Origin: Runella sp. CRIBMP
Lineage (GTDB): Bacteria > Bacteroidota > Bacteroidia > Cytophagales > Spirosomataceae
Direction of reading: 5' to 3'
NCBI RefSeq assembly: GCF_009905605.1
Contig: NZ_JAAAKZ010000003.1
Location: 124,001-188,000 of the forward strand
DNA: 64,000 nucleotides
The first letter of the stretch is position 1. Each line of letters opens with the position of its first letter. Shown here one piece after another: positions 1 to 10,143 of the stretch. The translations under genes were made by a program, and so were the position numbers. The notes below the pieces were generated by a model that did not search any database, was not told the DNA's origin, and saw only the letters and a list, made by a program, of their open reading frames with translations.

Positions 1-395
1 AAAAAATCGAACAAGGCTGGACAGACGTAGACGTGATTATCACGATGCCTACTGTAATGGCTAAAATCGGTAAATTAGGTAAAATCTTAGGACCTCGCGG
101 TTTGATGCCAAACCCCAAATCAGGAACTGTAACCCTTGAAGTCGGTAAGGCTGTAAAAGAGGTAAAAGCGGGTAAAATTGACTTCAAGGTTGATAAGTTC
201 GGTATTATCCATACCAGCATTGGCCGTGTGTCTTTTGGTTCTGATAAAATTGCCCAAAACGCCCAAGAATTGATTGCTACTTTGATGAAGCTCAAACCAT
301 CTTCGGCTAAAGGTACCTATGTAAAAACCGTACACCTATCGAGTACAATGAGTCCGGGTGTAGTGATTGATAAAAGCACGATTGCAGGAATATAA
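1..395 (+). CDS. rplA: 50S ribosomal protein L1, C-terminal part
   Basis: The gene enters from the left edge, so its start is missing; the first complete codon begins at base 3. The visible part carries the L1 signature ([19 protein letters not shown]) and the conserved end of the protein. L1 binds 23S rRNA at the L1 stalk, helps E-site tRNA release, and in many bacteria represses its own operon. The stop codon lies 2 bases before the rplJ start, so the two are almost certainly co-transcribed and translationally coupled. Identity is secure; only the 5' part is absent. Confidence 0.97.
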   Translation, partial: KIEQGWTDVDVIITMPTVMAKIGKLGKILGPRGLMPNPKSGTVTLEVGKAVKEVKAGKIDFKVDKFGIIHTSIGRVSFGSDKIAQNAQELIATLMKLKPSSAKGTYVKTVHLSSTMSPGVVIDKSTIAGI

Positions 396-397
396 TT

Positions 398-931
398 ATG
401 ACACGCGAAGAAAAAGCCGTTATCATAGACGAACTCAGCGAGAAGTTCAAGGCGATACCTTATTTCTATATTGTTGATGCTACCGGCATGACAGTGAGTG
501 AAACAAACAATCTGCGCCGTAAGTGTTTTACACAAGGCGTGGAGTATCGTGTCTTTAAAAATACGCTGATTGCAAAAGCATTGGAAACATTAGATACTGA
601 TTATACTCCTTTCAACGATACTGTTTTGAAGGGTTTCTCAGGAATCATGTTCCATCCGGAGTCAGGTAAAGCTGCGGCAAAATTGATCAAAGAATTCCGT
701 AAAGAGTCAGGCAATGACAAATTGAAGCTTAAAGGTGCTTCGGTTGAATATAGCCTTTTCATCGGTGCTGATCAGCTTGACACGCTCTTGACCCTGAAGT
801 CAAAACAGGAATTAATCGGGGAAATTATTGGTCTGTTGCAATCACCTGCCAAAAATGTCGTATCGGCATTGCAAAGCAGCGGAGGCAAATTGGCTGGTAT
901 CCTCAAAACTTTGTCAGAACGCGAAGGATAA
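398..931 (+). CDS. rplJ: 50S ribosomal protein L10
   Basis: The 177-residue product has the usual L10 length. The N-terminal rRNA-binding globular domain (starting TREEKAVIIDELSEKF) is followed by a C-terminal helix that carries L7/L12 dimers. L10 anchors the L7/L12 stalk, which recruits translation factors. It follows rplA by 2 bases and precedes rplL by 113 bases, the standard rplA-rplJ-rplL order. In other bacteria L10 with L7/L12 represses translation of its own mRNA; a leader-binding site cannot be identified here because the rplA-rplJ gap is only 2 bases. The ATG start is fixed by the coupling to rplA. Confidence 0.97.
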   Translation: MTREEKAVIIDELSEKFKAIPYFYIVDATGMTVSETNNLRRKCFTQGVEYRVFKNTLIAKALETLDTDYTPFNDTVLKGFSGIMFHPESGKAAAKLIKEFRKESGNDKLKLKGASVEYSLFIGADQLDTLLTLKSKQELIGEIIGLLQSPAKNVVSALQSSGGKLAGILKTLSEREG

Positions 932-1044
932 TCCATCGTCTTTGACCAAGACGTTGCTTTTGGAACGTATTTTTTACGACTGACAACAGCAGCAAACATT
1001 AATCAATCAAAACATAAACAGAAACAATTTTAACTTTCAATAAA

Positions 1045-1425
1045 ATGGCAGATTTGAAAGCATTCGCTGAGCAACTTGTTAACCTTACTGTAAAAGAAGT
1101 AAACGAACTTGCAGCAATCTTGAAAGATGAGTATGGTATCGAACCCGCAGCCGCAGCTCCTGTAATGGTAGCCGCCGCAGGTGGTGGTGATGCAGCTCCT
1201 GTAGTAGAAGAAAAAACTTCTTTTGACGTAATCTTGAAATCAGCTGGAGCTGCTAAACTTCAAGTTGTGAAACTTGTTAAAGATTTGACAGGCCTTGGCT
1301 TGAAAGAAGCGAAAGAACTCGTTGACGGAGCACCGAAACCTTTGAAAGAAGGTGTTTCTAAAGACGAAGCAGAAGCTTTGAAAAAACAATTGGAAGAAGC
1401 TGGTGCTGAAGTAGAAGTTAAGTAA
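1045..1425 (+). CDS. rplL: 50S ribosomal protein L7/L12
   Basis: The 126-residue acidic, Ala/Glu/Lys-rich protein shows the three L7/L12 parts: N-terminal dimerisation domain (about residues 1-33), Ala/Gly-rich hinge (about 35-52, with [16 protein letters not shown]), and the C-terminal factor-binding domain with the conserved stretch [20 protein letters not shown]. It forms the multicopy stalk that contacts EF-Tu, EF-G, IF2 and release factors. It lies 113 bases after rplJ and is followed by a hairpin with a short T-run that probably lets stalk-protein mRNA exceed rpoBC mRNA. Confidence 0.98.
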   Translation: MADLKAFAEQLVNLTVKEVNELAAILKDEYGIEPAAAAPVMVAAAGGGDAAPVVEEKTSFDVILKSAGAAKLQVVKLVKDLTGLGLKEAKELVDGAPKPLKEGVSKDEAEALKKQLEEAGAEVEVK

Positions 1426-1460
1426 TTTCTATTTTCTCCATCCAAATTCCTGAGGGATAG

Positions 1461-1486
1461 GCCTGACCTTGCGTCAGGTCTTTTCC
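1461..1486 (+). terminator. Hairpin terminator or attenuator between rplL and rpoB
   Basis: CCTGAC (1462-1467) pairs with GTCAGG (1473-1478) across a short loop and is followed by TCTTTT. It lies 36 bases after the rplL stop. Such partial terminators are common between rplL and rpoB, where they reduce polymerase-subunit transcription relative to ribosomal protein mRNA. The stem is short, so read-through into rpoB is likely. The CCTGAC/GTCAGG stem recurs at two other gene borders in the window. Confidence 0.6.
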
Positions 1487-1495
1487 TGTTTTAAG

Positions 1496-1513
1496 CCCCT
1501 TACCCCAAAGGGG
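1496..1513. repeat. Short CCCCTT/AAGGGG inverted repeat in the rplL-rpoB gap
   Basis: CCCCTT (1496-1501) and AAGGGG (1508-1513) flank a CCCC-containing centre. This resembles the dispersed intergenic motif with CCCCT and AAGGGG arms often seen in Cytophagales and Flavobacteriia genomes; that resemblance is from memory. The rest of the 290-base gap (1514-1715) holds only short A/T-rich imperfect repeats such as GAAAACTTTTTGAAAAC near 1597 and no recognisable gene. Confidence 0.35.
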
Positions 1514-1715
1514 ACTCCTTTAAAACTCTCCGCTGGGGATGAGAGTTGAGTTTCATCTGAAACACTTCGCCACTCGTAGGAGCGATGCAGAGGGATGAAA
1601 ACTTTTTGAAAACTACGAGGCGTGCTAAGTTTTTTGTAAACTAATCATTGATTTCCAGCGTTATACATTGTCACACTGACGTTGGGCTCTATCCACCAAA
1701 AAAACTTATAAAGCC

Positions 1716-4700
1716 TTGGTAACCAAACAACCTCCACGTAAAAATTTCGCCCGGATCAAACCTGTTATTGACTATCCGGACTTCTTGGATGTACAAGTTC
1801 GTTCTTATCGTGAATTCGTTAATTTAGATACCGCATCTGAAGAACGTCACAAAGAAGGCTTGTATAAAGTATTTCAGGAAAACTTTCCTATTTCAGATTC
1901 CCGCGAAAACTTCGTACTTGAATTTGTCGATTATGCACTTGATCCACCAAAATATTCGGTAGACGAATGTATCTCGCGCGGATTAACGTATTCTGTGCCG
2001 TTGAAAGCAAAATTGCGTCTTAAGTGTAATGATGCTGACAACGAAGATTTTGAAACCATTGAGCAGGAAGTGTTTTTGGGAGCGATCCCATACATGACCG
2101 AAAAAGGCTCGTTTGTTATCAATGGTGCCGAGCGCGTAATTGTTTCGCAATTGCACCGTTCACCAGGTGTGTTTTTCTCAATGAGCAAACACACCAACGG
2201 AACAAAACTATATTCTGCCCGTATTATCCCGTTCAAAGGGTCATGGATTGAATTCTCAACCGACGTCAACAACGTAATGTATGCGTATATTGATCGGAAA
2301 AAGAAATTTCCCGTTACTACCCTTTTGCGCGCTATCGGCTTTGGTTCTGACAAAGAAATCCTTGATTTGTTTGAGCTCTCAGAAGAAATTCCAGCGACTC
2401 AGGCAAGCTTGAAAAAAGCCGTGGGTCGTCGCTTGGCGGCGCGGGTTTTGCGTACATGGACGGAAGATTTCGTAGATGAAGATACTGGTGAAGTAGTATC
2501 TATCAGCCGTAACGAAGTTTTGCTAGAGCGTGATTCTATTGTATCAGCCGATGACCTAGACGTAATCCTTGACTCAGGACAGAAATCTATCATTCTGCAC
2601 CGTGAGGATATGAACATGGCGGATTACAATATCATCTATAATACGCTACAAAAAGACAGTTCTAACTCAGAAAAAGAAGCGGTTGAGCAGATTTATCGCC
2701 AATTGCGTAACGCAGAAGCTCCCGACGAACAAACGGCCCGCGAAGTAATTCAAAGCCTGTTCTTCTCAGATAAGCGTTATGACCTAGGAGATGTAGGACG
2801 CTACCGAGTAAATAAAAAATTGCAATTGGATATTTCAATGTCGACCAAGGTGTTAACTACCCAAGACATTGTTTCCATTGTAAAATACTTAATCGGCCTT
2901 ATCAACGCCAAAGCCGTAGTTGATGATATTGACCACTTGTCGAACCGCCGTGTTCGTACCGTGGGAGAGCAACTATGGGCTCAATTTGGGGTAGGTTTGG
3001 CGCGTATGTCTCGTACCATCAAAGAGCGTATGAACGTTCGCGATAACGAAGATTTTAAGCCAATAGATTTGATCAATGCCCGTACTTTATCGTCGGTTAT
3101 TAATTCTTTCTTTGGTACAAACCAGCTATCGCAGTTTATGGACCAGACCAACCCGCTGGCAGAAATTACGCACAAGCGTCGTATGTCTGCACTGGGGCCA
3201 GGTGGTTTGAGCCGCGAACGCGCTGGTTTTGAGGTTCGTGACGTTCACTATACGCACTACGGACGTCTTTGTACGATTGAAACTCCCGAAGGTCCAAACA
3301 TCGGTTTGATTTCTTCCCTTTGCGTGTATGCCAAAACAAACAGCATGGGCTTTATCGAAACGCCTTACCGCGTAATTGATAATGGTAAATTGACCAATGA
3401 ACTGGTTTATCTGACGGCAGAGGAAGAAGATTCACGTTACATCGCACAGGCCAATGCGTTTGTTGATGATAAAGGAAACTTCTTGATCGATAAAATCAAG
3501 ACACGTTTTGAAGGTGACTTCCCAATGGTGGATCCTTCGCAGGCGTCATTGATGGATATTGCCGCTAACCAGATTGTATCGGTGGCCGCTTCTATGATTC
3601 CATTCTTGGAACACGATGATGCTAACCGTGCTTTGATGGGTTCAAACATGCAACGTCAGGCTGTGCCTCTTCTCCGTCCTCAGGCACCTATCGTAGGTAC
3701 TGGTTTGGAAGGACGTGTGGCCCGTGACTCGCGTGCATTGGTTGTCGCGACTGGAAATGGAGTGATTGAATTTGTGGACGCAACCAAAATTGTTGTTCGC
3801 TATGAGCGCACCCATGAAGAACGCCTTGTAAGTTTTGACAGTGATGTTGTTACTTATAACTTGGTTAAGTTCCGTCGTACCAACCAAGATACTTGTATCA
3901 ACCTTCGTCCAATGGTGCTGAAAGGCCAAAAAGTTGAAAAAGGTGACATTTTGAGCGAAGGATACGCGACAGAAGCTGGAGAATTGGCTTTGGGACGTAA
4001 CTTACTTGTAGCCTTCATGCCTTGGCAAGGATACAACTTTGAGGATGCTATCGTAATCTCAGAGAGAGTTGTTCGTGATGATATCTTTACTTCAATCCAC
4101 ATCGAAGAATTTGATTTGGAAGTACGGGATACCAAACGCGGAGAAGAAGAATTGACGGCTGAAATTCCGAACGTAAGTGAGGAGGCCGTTAAGAATCTTG
4201 ACGAAAACGGGATCGTTCGCATCGGAACAGAAGTAAAAGAAGGAGATATTTTGATTGGTAAGATTACTCCCAAAGGAGAGTCTGACCCAACGCCAGAAGA
4301 GAAACTATTGCGTGCCATCTTTGGTGACAAAGCGGGCGACGTGAAAGATGCTTCTCGTAAAGCACCTCCATCGATGAAAGGTGTGGTCGTTGACACTAAG
4401 CTGTTCTCTCGCCCAGGTCGTGATGAGCGCGTTAAGCAGAAGGATGAGCTAAAAGTGTTAATGAAAGCCTACAGCCGCGATTTGACCAAACTTCGTGAAG
4501 TAATCATTGATAAAATGGTAGAACTTCTCGACGGCAAAACAAGTGCGGGAGTAAAACATAAATTTGGCGAAGATATCATCAGCAAAGGGGTGAAATTCAG
4601 CCGTGTTAACATCATCAATAACGTGTTCCCTGACAAAAACCCTTACCGGGATGAGGCAGGTTATGTTGTTGCGGAAGAAGTAAACTTGTTGGGCGATTTA

Positions 4701-5573
4701 ATTATCGAAGGTTGGACAGAAGATCCTACTACCAACAAGATGTTGTTTGAAATGGTGAAAAACTATCAAAAACGTCGCAACGAAATTGCTGGACGCTTTA
4801 AACGCGACCGCTTTACGTTGGAAGTTGGAGATGAACTCCCTGCGGGTATCGTGAAGTTGGCCAAAGTATATATCGCCAAGAAGCGCAAGCTGAAAGTAGG
4901 TGATAAAATGGCTGGTCGCCACGGAAACAAAGGGGTTGTGGCAAAAATCGTTCGCGATGAAGATATGCCTTTCCTTGCTGATGGAACACCAATGGATATC
5001 GTGTTGAACCCACTTGGGGTACCTTCACGTATGAACATCGGTCAGATTTATGAAACCATTTTGGCTTGGGCTGGTAGAAGATTGGGCCGTAAATATGCGA
5101 CACCGATTTTCGACGGAGCTACTGAGGATCAGGTTGTTGCTGAATTGAACGAAGCCGGAATTCCTGAATTCGGACGTACACCGCTTTACGATGGTCAATC
5201 AGGAGATATGTTTGACCAAAACGTAACAGTAGGTATCATGTACATGCTGAAATTAGGTCACTTAGTGGATGATAAAATGCACGCCCGTTCGATTGGGCCA
5301 TACTCACTCATTACGCAACAACCATTGGGTGGGAAAGCCCAGTTTGGGGGTCAGCGTTTTGGAGAAATGGAAGTGTGGGCACTCGAAGCATTTGGAGCGT
5401 CGCATATTCTGCAAGAGATTTTGACCGTGAAATCGGATGACGTTATCGGACGTGCAAAAGCGTACGAAGCGATTGTGAAAGGTGAAAACCTTCCGAAACC
5501 AAATATTCCTGAATCATTCAACGTATTGATTCACGAGTTACGAGGTCTCGCTCTCGAAATCACAATGGATTAA
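1716..5573 (+). CDS. rpoB: DNA-directed RNA polymerase beta subunit (TTG start)
   Basis: The 1285-residue product aligns by eye with Bacteroidota RpoB from its first residues ([11 protein letters not shown]) to the end ([12 protein letters not shown]). It forms, with beta', the catalytic cleft of RNA polymerase. The rifampicin pocket is conserved: [10 protein letters not shown] around residue 476 (equivalent to E. coli D516) and RMSALGPGG around 491 (equivalent to S531), so no classical resistance change is visible. The start is TTG at 1716-1718: the frame is open back only to a stop at 1677, contains no ATG or GTG in that stretch, and the family N-terminus begins here. It is followed after 108 bases by rpoC. 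Confidence 0.98.
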   Translation: MVTKQPPRKNFARIKPVIDYPDFLDVQVRSYREFVNLDTASEERHKEGLYKVFQENFPISDSRENFVLEFVDYALDPPKYSVDECISRGLTYSVPLKAKLRLKCNDADNEDFETIEQEVFLGAIPYMTEKGSFVINGAERVIVSQLHRSPGVFFSMSKHTNGTKLYSARIIPFKGSWIEFSTDVNNVMYAYIDRKKKFPVTTLLRAIGFGSDKEILDLFELSEEIPATQASLKKAVGRRLAARVLRTWTEDFVDEDTGEVVSISRNEVLLERDSIVSADDLDVILDSGQKSIILHREDMNMADYNIIYNTLQKDSSNSEKEAVEQIYRQLRNAEAPDEQTAREVIQSLFFSDKRYDLGDVGRYRVNKKLQLDISMSTKVLTTQDIVSIVKYLIGLINAKAVVDDIDHLSNRRVRTVGEQLWAQFGVGLARMSRTIKERMNVRDNEDFKPIDLINARTLSSVINSFFGTNQLSQFMDQTNPLAEITHKRRMSALGPGGLSRERAGFEVRDVHYTHYGRLCTIETPEGPNIGLISSLCVYAKTNSMGFIETPYRVIDNGKLTNELVYLTAEEEDSRYIAQANAFVDDKGNFLIDKIKTRFEGDFPMVDPSQASLMDIAANQIVSVAASMIPFLEHDDANRALMGSNMQRQAVPLLRPQAPIVGTGLEGRVARDSRALVVATGNGVIEFVDATKIVVRYERTHEERLVSFDSDVVTYNLVKFRRTNQDTCINLRPMVLKGQKVEKGDILSEGYATEAGELALGRNLLVAFMPWQGYNFEDAIVISERVVRDDIFTSIHIEEFDLEVRDTKRGEEELTAEIPNVSEEAVKNLDENGIVRIGTEVKEGDILIGKITPKGESDPTPEEKLLRAIFGDKAGDVKDASRKAPPSMKGVVVDTKLFSRPGRDERVKQKDELKVLMKAYSRDLTKLREVIIDKMVELLDGKTSAGVKHKFGEDIISKGVKFSRVNIINNVFPDKNPYRDEAGYVVAEEVNLLGDLIIEGWTEDPTTNKMLFEMVKNYQKRRNEIAGRFKRDRFTLEVGDELPAGIVKLAKVYIAKKRKLKVGDKMAGRHGNKGVVAKIVRDEDMPFLADGTPMDIVLNPLGVPSRMNIGQIYETILAWAGRRLGRKYATPIFDGATEDQVVAELNEAGIPEFGRTPLYDGQSGDMFDQNVTVGIMYMLKLGHLVDDKMHARSIGPYSLITQQPLGGKAQFGGQRFGEMEVWALEAFGASHILQEILTVKSDDVIGRAKAYEAIVKGENLPKPNIPESFNVLIHELRGLALEITMD

Positions 5574-5592
5574 TTTTCGTTCTTTCAGAGGT

Positions 5593-5625
5593 AGTTTTCC
5601 GAAGGTTTAAAACCTTCGGAAAACT
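5593..5625. repeat. 33-bp perfect palindrome in the rpoB-rpoC gap
   Basis: AGTTTTCCGAAGGTTT (5593-5608) is exactly complementary to AAACCTTCGGAAAACT (5610-5625) around a single A. In RNA it would form a long stable hairpin 20 bases after the rpoB stop. No T-run follows, so it is more likely a processing signal, stabilising element or mobile intergenic repeat than a terminator. A smaller hairpin, CTTCTG/CAGAAG at 5633-5645, follows directly. Confidence 0.75.
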
Positions 5626-5681
5626 AAAAGAACTTCTGTCAGAAGCTTTCAAAAATCATTTTCACAAAAACAATATCCGAA

Positions 5682-8600
5682 ATGTCATTCAAGAAAAACA
5701 AGAAAATCAATAGTGACTTTTCGCGGATTACCATCAGCTTGGCGTCGCCAGAGTCTATCTTGGAGAGCTCTTATGGCGAGGTAACCCAGCCGGAGACAAT
5801 CAATTATCGGACTTATAAACCTGAAATGGGCGGGCTTTTCTGCGAGCGCATCTTCGGGCCGGTAAAAGACTGGGAATGTCACTGTGGTAAATATAAGCGT
5901 ATTCGTTACAAGGGTATTATTTGCGACCGTTGCGGAGTTGAAGTAACGGAGAAAAAAGTACGCCGCGAACGGATGGGACACATCGAGTTGGTTGTGCCCG
6001 TAGCTCATATCTGGTATTTCCGTAGCTTGCCAAACAAAATCGGTTATCTCTTGGGCCTTTCTACCAAGAAATTGGACCAAATCATTTATTATGAGCGTTA
6101 TGTAGTTGTTCAGCCGGGTATCAAAGCGGAAGATGGAGTCAATAAAATGGACTTCTTGACCGAAGATGAATACTTGGACATTGTGGACAAACTGCCACGC
6201 GAAAACCAAATGTTGCCTGACACAGACCCCAATAAATTCATCGCTAAGATGGGTGCCGACGGGTTGGAAATGTTGTTGTCACGGACACAATTGGACGAAT
6301 TGTCGTACGAACTGCGCCACAACGCAGCCAATGATACCTCACAACAGCGTAAAGCGGAAGCGCTGAAACGTCTGAAAGTAGTCGAAGCCCTCCGCGACGC
6401 CAACACCCGTATCGAAAACCGCCCCGAGTGGATGGTGATTCGTATGGTTCCCGTGATTCCACCAGAATTGCGTCCATTGGTGCCATTGGATGGTGGACGT
6501 TTTGCTACGTCGGACTTAAATGATTTGTATCGTCGCGTAATTATTCGTAACAACCGATTGAAGCGTTTGATCGAAATCAAAGCTCCTGAGGTGATTTTGC
6601 GTAACGAAAAACGGATGTTGCAAGAAGCGGTTGACTCATTGTTTGATAACAGCCGTAAAGTAAACGCCGTTCGTTCAGAAGGTAACCGCGCGCTGAAATC
6701 CCTTTCCGATATGTTGAAAGGTAAGCAGGGCCGTTTCCGTCAAAACTTATTGGGTAAGCGTGTTGACTATTCTGGTCGTTCGGTTATCGTGGTAGGTCCG
6801 GAGCTCAAATTGCACGAGTGCGGACTCCCTAAAGACATGGCGGCGGAGTTATTCAAACCGTTTATTATCCGTAAACTAATCGAACGCGGAATCGTAAAAA
6901 CGGTAAAATCTGCGAAGAAAATCGTTGACCGCAAAGACCCTGTGGTTTGGGATATTTTGGAAAACGTGTTGAAAGGACACCCAGTGTTGCTCAACCGTGC
7001 TCCAACGCTTCACCGTTTGGGGATTCAGGCGTTCCAGCCTAAATTGATTGAAGGAAAAGCCATTCAGCTGCACCCACTCGTTTGTACGGCGTTCAATGCT
7101 GACTTTGACGGTGACCAGATGGCGGTTCACGTACCACTAGGACAAGAAGCAGTTTTGGAGGCATCCATGTTGATGCTTTCGTCACACAACATCTTGAACC
7201 CAGCCAACGGTGCGCCAATCACGGTACCTTCACAAGACATGGTTTTGGGCTTGTATTACGTAACAAAAGGACGTAAATCAACGCCTGAGATTCCAATCAT
7301 TGGAGAGGGTGGTATATTTTATGGAGCGGATGAGGTCATCATTGCCATCAACGAAGGCAAGTTGTCGAAGCATGCTCATATCAAATGCCGCGTGACGGTT
7401 CGTAACGAGGATGGTACGCTGGAGAAGAAATTGATCGATACCGTAGCTGGTCGAATCCTTTTCAACCAGTTTGTTCCTGAATCAGTAGGATACATCAATG
7501 AATTGTTGACAAAGAAAAAATTGCAGCAAATCATCGGTCACGTATTCAAAATTGCAGGTAATGCACGTTGTGCTCAGTTCTTGGATGAAATCAAACACTT
7601 AGGTTTCCAAACGGCATTCAAAGGTGGGTTGTCAATTGGTTTGGGTGATATCAAAATCCCAGACGAAAAATGGCAGCTTATCGACGGAGCCAAAGGTGAA
7701 GTGCAAGGTGTAATGGACAACTTCATGATGGGTCTGATCACCGAAAACGAGCGTTATAACCAAATCATTGACGTTTGGACGCGTACCAACACCAAGTTGG
7801 CCAACACGCTCCTGACGCAATTGGAAAATGATCAGCAAGGATTTAACTCAGTATATATGATGATGCACTCGGGAGCGCGTGGTTCTCGGGAGCAGGTACG
7901 TCAGTTGGGTGGTATGCGCGGTCTGATGGCTAAGCCTCAGAAAAACCTGGCAGGTGGCGTAGGTGAAATCATTGAAAACCCAATTTTGTCAAACTTTAAA
8001 GAAGGTCTTGACGTATTGGAGTACTTCATTTCTACCCACGGTGCACGTAAAGGTTTGGCGGATACCGCTTTGAAAACGGCCGATGCAGGTTACCTGACTC
8101 GTCGTTTGCACGATGTGGCGCAGGATGTCGTCGTAAACGAAGAAGATTGCGGTACCCTGCGCGGTATTGAAATTTCAGCGTTGAAAGACAACGAAGACAT
8201 CGTTGAACCATTGGCAGAACGTATCTTGGGCCGGGTATCGGTTCATGATATTTTAGATCCGCTTACTGGTGAGCTAATCATCGCCTCTGGAAGCGAAATC
8301 ACGGAAGAAATTGCGTCTCGTATCGACGAAACCAGCATTGAAGCCGTTGAAATCCGTTCGGTATTAACTTGCGAAACCCGTAACGGAGTTTGCTCGAAAT
8401 GCTACGGACGTAACTTGGCTTCGGGACGTATGGCAGAAAACGGCGAAGCTGTTGGGGTAATTGCCTCACAGTCAATCGGTGAGCCAGGAACCCAGCTGAC
8501 CCTTCGTACATTCCACGTGGGTGGGGTTGCGCAAAACATTGCGCAGGAAGCCTCCATCAAAACCAAGTTTGACGGTAAAGTGGAATTTGAAGATATGCGT

Positions 8601-10013
8601 ACGGTAGATTCTACCGATAACGAAGGAAACCCTGCCACCATCGTAATGGGACGCTCGGGCGAAATTCGTATCATTAGCGAAGCCAACGGACAAGTACTGA
8701 TTGCAAACAACGTACCTTACGGGGCTACATTGTTGGTAAAAGAAGGACAAAAAGTAACCAAAGGACAGGAACTTTGTAACTGGGATCCGTACAACGCCGT
8801 TATCTTATCAGAATTCAACGGGGTAATCGAATACGAAGCGATTGAAGAAGGTATTACGTTCCGTGAAGAAATCGACGAGCAGTCGGGCTTCCAGGAAATG
8901 GTAATCATCGAAAGTCGTGACCGTACCAAGAATCCAGGCATTTTGGTGAAAGGAAAAAGCCCGCTTTTGACTGACATCGAAGAGAAAATATACAACTTAC
9001 CTGTGGGTGCTCGCCTGGTAATCAAAGATGGTGCCGTGGTAAGAACAGGTCAGCCTTTAGCAAAAATTCCTCGTACGTTGGGTAAAACCCGCGATATTAC
9101 GGGAGGTTTGCCACGAGTAACTGAATTGTTCGAAGCTCGTAACCCGTCTAACCCTGCGGTAGTATCTGAAATCGATGGTGTAGTTATCTACGGTATTATC
9201 AAACGTGGTAACCGTGAAATCAACATCGAGTCGAAAGACGGTACCCGTAAAAAATACCTTGTGCCATTGTCGAAACACATTCTGGTACAAGACGGTGACT
9301 ACGTAAAAGCTGGTGAGCCGCTTTCTGACGGAGCCATCACGCCGAGTGATATTCTTTCCATCAAAGGGCCAACCGCCGTACAGGAGTATCTCGTAAACGA
9401 AATCCAAGAGGTTTACCGCTTACAAGGGGTAAAAATCAACGATAAGCACATCGAGTGTATCGTACGCCAAATGATGCAGAAAGTTGAAATTATGGATCCA
9501 GGTGATACTAACTTCCTCGAAATGCAGGCCGTTGATAAGTGGACATTCCGCGAAGAAAACGATCGTGTACTCGACATGAAAGTGGTAGAAGATGCTGGTG
9601 ATTCAGAATCTCTCAAACCGGGTATGTTGATTTCTGCACGCCGTTTGCGTGACGAAAACTCAACGCTTAAGCGCCGTGACCAACGTTTGGTGACTGCCCG
9701 TGATGCCAAACCTGCGGTTGCTCAGCCAACCCTGATGGGTATTACGCAAGCGTCTTTGGGTACTGAAAGCTTTATCTCTGCGGCGTCGTTCCAGGAAACG
9801 ACCAAAGTATTGAGCGAAGCGGCCGTACGCGGGAAACGCGATACCCTCGAAGGCTTGAAAGAAAACGTGATTGTAGGTCACTTAATTCCTGCTGGTACGG
9901 GTGCGCGTCGTTATCAAAAACTCATCATTGGTTCGAAAGAAGAACTCGAAACAGTGAGCGAGTCACGCGAGCGCAGCGGTTCACGCCGTGGGAAACGTGA
10001 ATTGGCAAATTAA
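5682..10013 (+). CDS. rpoC: DNA-directed RNA polymerase beta' subunit
   Basis: The 1443-residue product is full length for Bacteroidota RpoC. The zinc-binding domain has Cys66, Cys68, Cys81 and Cys84. The catalytic NADFDGDQM motif places the Mg-binding aspartates at 474, 476 and 478. The trigger-loop/bridge-helix region and the C-terminal zinc site ([16 protein letters not shown]) are intact. It works with RpoB in the core enzyme. It begins with ATG 108 bases after rpoB, separated by a strong palindrome, and ends at a clear intrinsic terminator, so it is the last gene of the ribosomal/polymerase cluster. Confidence 0.98.
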   Translation: MSFKKNKKINSDFSRITISLASPESILESSYGEVTQPETINYRTYKPEMGGLFCERIFGPVKDWECHCGKYKRIRYKGIICDRCGVEVTEKKVRRERMGHIELVVPVAHIWYFRSLPNKIGYLLGLSTKKLDQIIYYERYVVVQPGIKAEDGVNKMDFLTEDEYLDIVDKLPRENQMLPDTDPNKFIAKMGADGLEMLLSRTQLDELSYELRHNAANDTSQQRKAEALKRLKVVEALRDANTRIENRPEWMVIRMVPVIPPELRPLVPLDGGRFATSDLNDLYRRVIIRNNRLKRLIEIKAPEVILRNEKRMLQEAVDSLFDNSRKVNAVRSEGNRALKSLSDMLKGKQGRFRQNLLGKRVDYSGRSVIVVGPELKLHECGLPKDMAAELFKPFIIRKLIERGIVKTVKSAKKIVDRKDPVVWDILENVLKGHPVLLNRAPTLHRLGIQAFQPKLIEGKAIQLHPLVCTAFNADFDGDQMAVHVPLGQEAVLEASMLMLSSHNILNPANGAPITVPSQDMVLGLYYVTKGRKSTPEIPIIGEGGIFYGADEVIIAINEGKLSKHAHIKCRVTVRNEDGTLEKKLIDTVAGRILFNQFVPESVGYINELLTKKKLQQIIGHVFKIAGNARCAQFLDEIKHLGFQTAFKGGLSIGLGDIKIPDEKWQLIDGAKGEVQGVMDNFMMGLITENERYNQIIDVWTRTNTKLANTLLTQLENDQQGFNSVYMMMHSGARGSREQVRQLGGMRGLMAKPQKNLAGGVGEIIENPILSNFKEGLDVLEYFISTHGARKGLADTALKTADAGYLTRRLHDVAQDVVVNEEDCGTLRGIEISALKDNEDIVEPLAERILGRVSVHDILDPLTGELIIASGSEITEEIASRIDETSIEAVEIRSVLTCETRNGVCSKCYGRNLASGRMAENGEAVGVIASQSIGEPGTQLTLRTFHVGGVAQNIAQEASIKTKFDGKVEFEDMRTVDSTDNEGNPATIVMGRSGEIRIISEANGQVLIANNVPYGATLLVKEGQKVTKGQELCNWDPYNAVILSEFNGVIEYEAIEEGITFREEIDEQSGFQEMVIIESRDRTKNPGILVKGKSPLLTDIEEKIYNLPVGARLVIKDGAVVRTGQPLAKIPRTLGKTRDITGGLPRVTELFEARNPSNPAVVSEIDGVVIYGIIKRGNREINIESKDGTRKKYLVPLSKHILVQDGDYVKAGEPLSDGAITPSDILSIKGPTAVQEYLVNEIQEVYRLQGVKINDKHIECIVRQMMQKVEIMDPGDTNFLEMQAVDKWTFREENDRVLDMKVVEDAGDSESLKPGMLISARRLRDENSTLKRRDQRLVTARDAKPAVAQPTLMGITQASLGTESFISAASFQETTKVLSEAAVRGKRDTLEGLKENVIVGHLIPAGTGARRYQKLIIGSKEELETVSESRERSGSRRGKRELAN

Positions 10014-10040
10014 TAGGTTTCCAATTAGTTTATATAGTAA

Positions 10041-10072
10041 AACGCCCCGACCTAGGTTGGGGCGTTTTTTTG
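10041..10072 (+). terminator. Intrinsic terminator of the rpl-rpoBC operon
   Basis: AACGCCCC-GACC pairs with GGTT-GGGGCGTT (10041-10066) around a TA centre, followed by TTTTTT. The GC-rich stem and T-run make this a textbook rho-independent terminator 27 bases after the rpoC stop. Confidence 0.9.
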
Positions 10073-10143
10073 CTTTTGATGGGAGAATACTTTTTTTCGA
10101 TTCCAGCCGTTTTTTAGTTCCTTTGTTTTTTAAATGATTTATT

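Noticed and set aside
3120-3320. Rifampicin-resistance changes in rpoB
   Set aside because: The main contact residues equivalent to D516, H526 and S531 are conserved; the few differences from E. coli look like ordinary lineage variation.
3642-4396. Long antisense reading frames inside rpoB
   Set aside because: They lie fully in the opposite strand of rpoB, have no domain pattern and follow from codon bias.
5593-5625. rpoB-rpoC palindrome as an intrinsic terminator
   Set aside because: No T-run follows on the plus strand, and termination before rpoC would be harmful; recorded as a repeat instead.
5685-6580. Antisense frames in rpoC
   Set aside because: They are complements of conserved RpoC sequence and show no protein family features.
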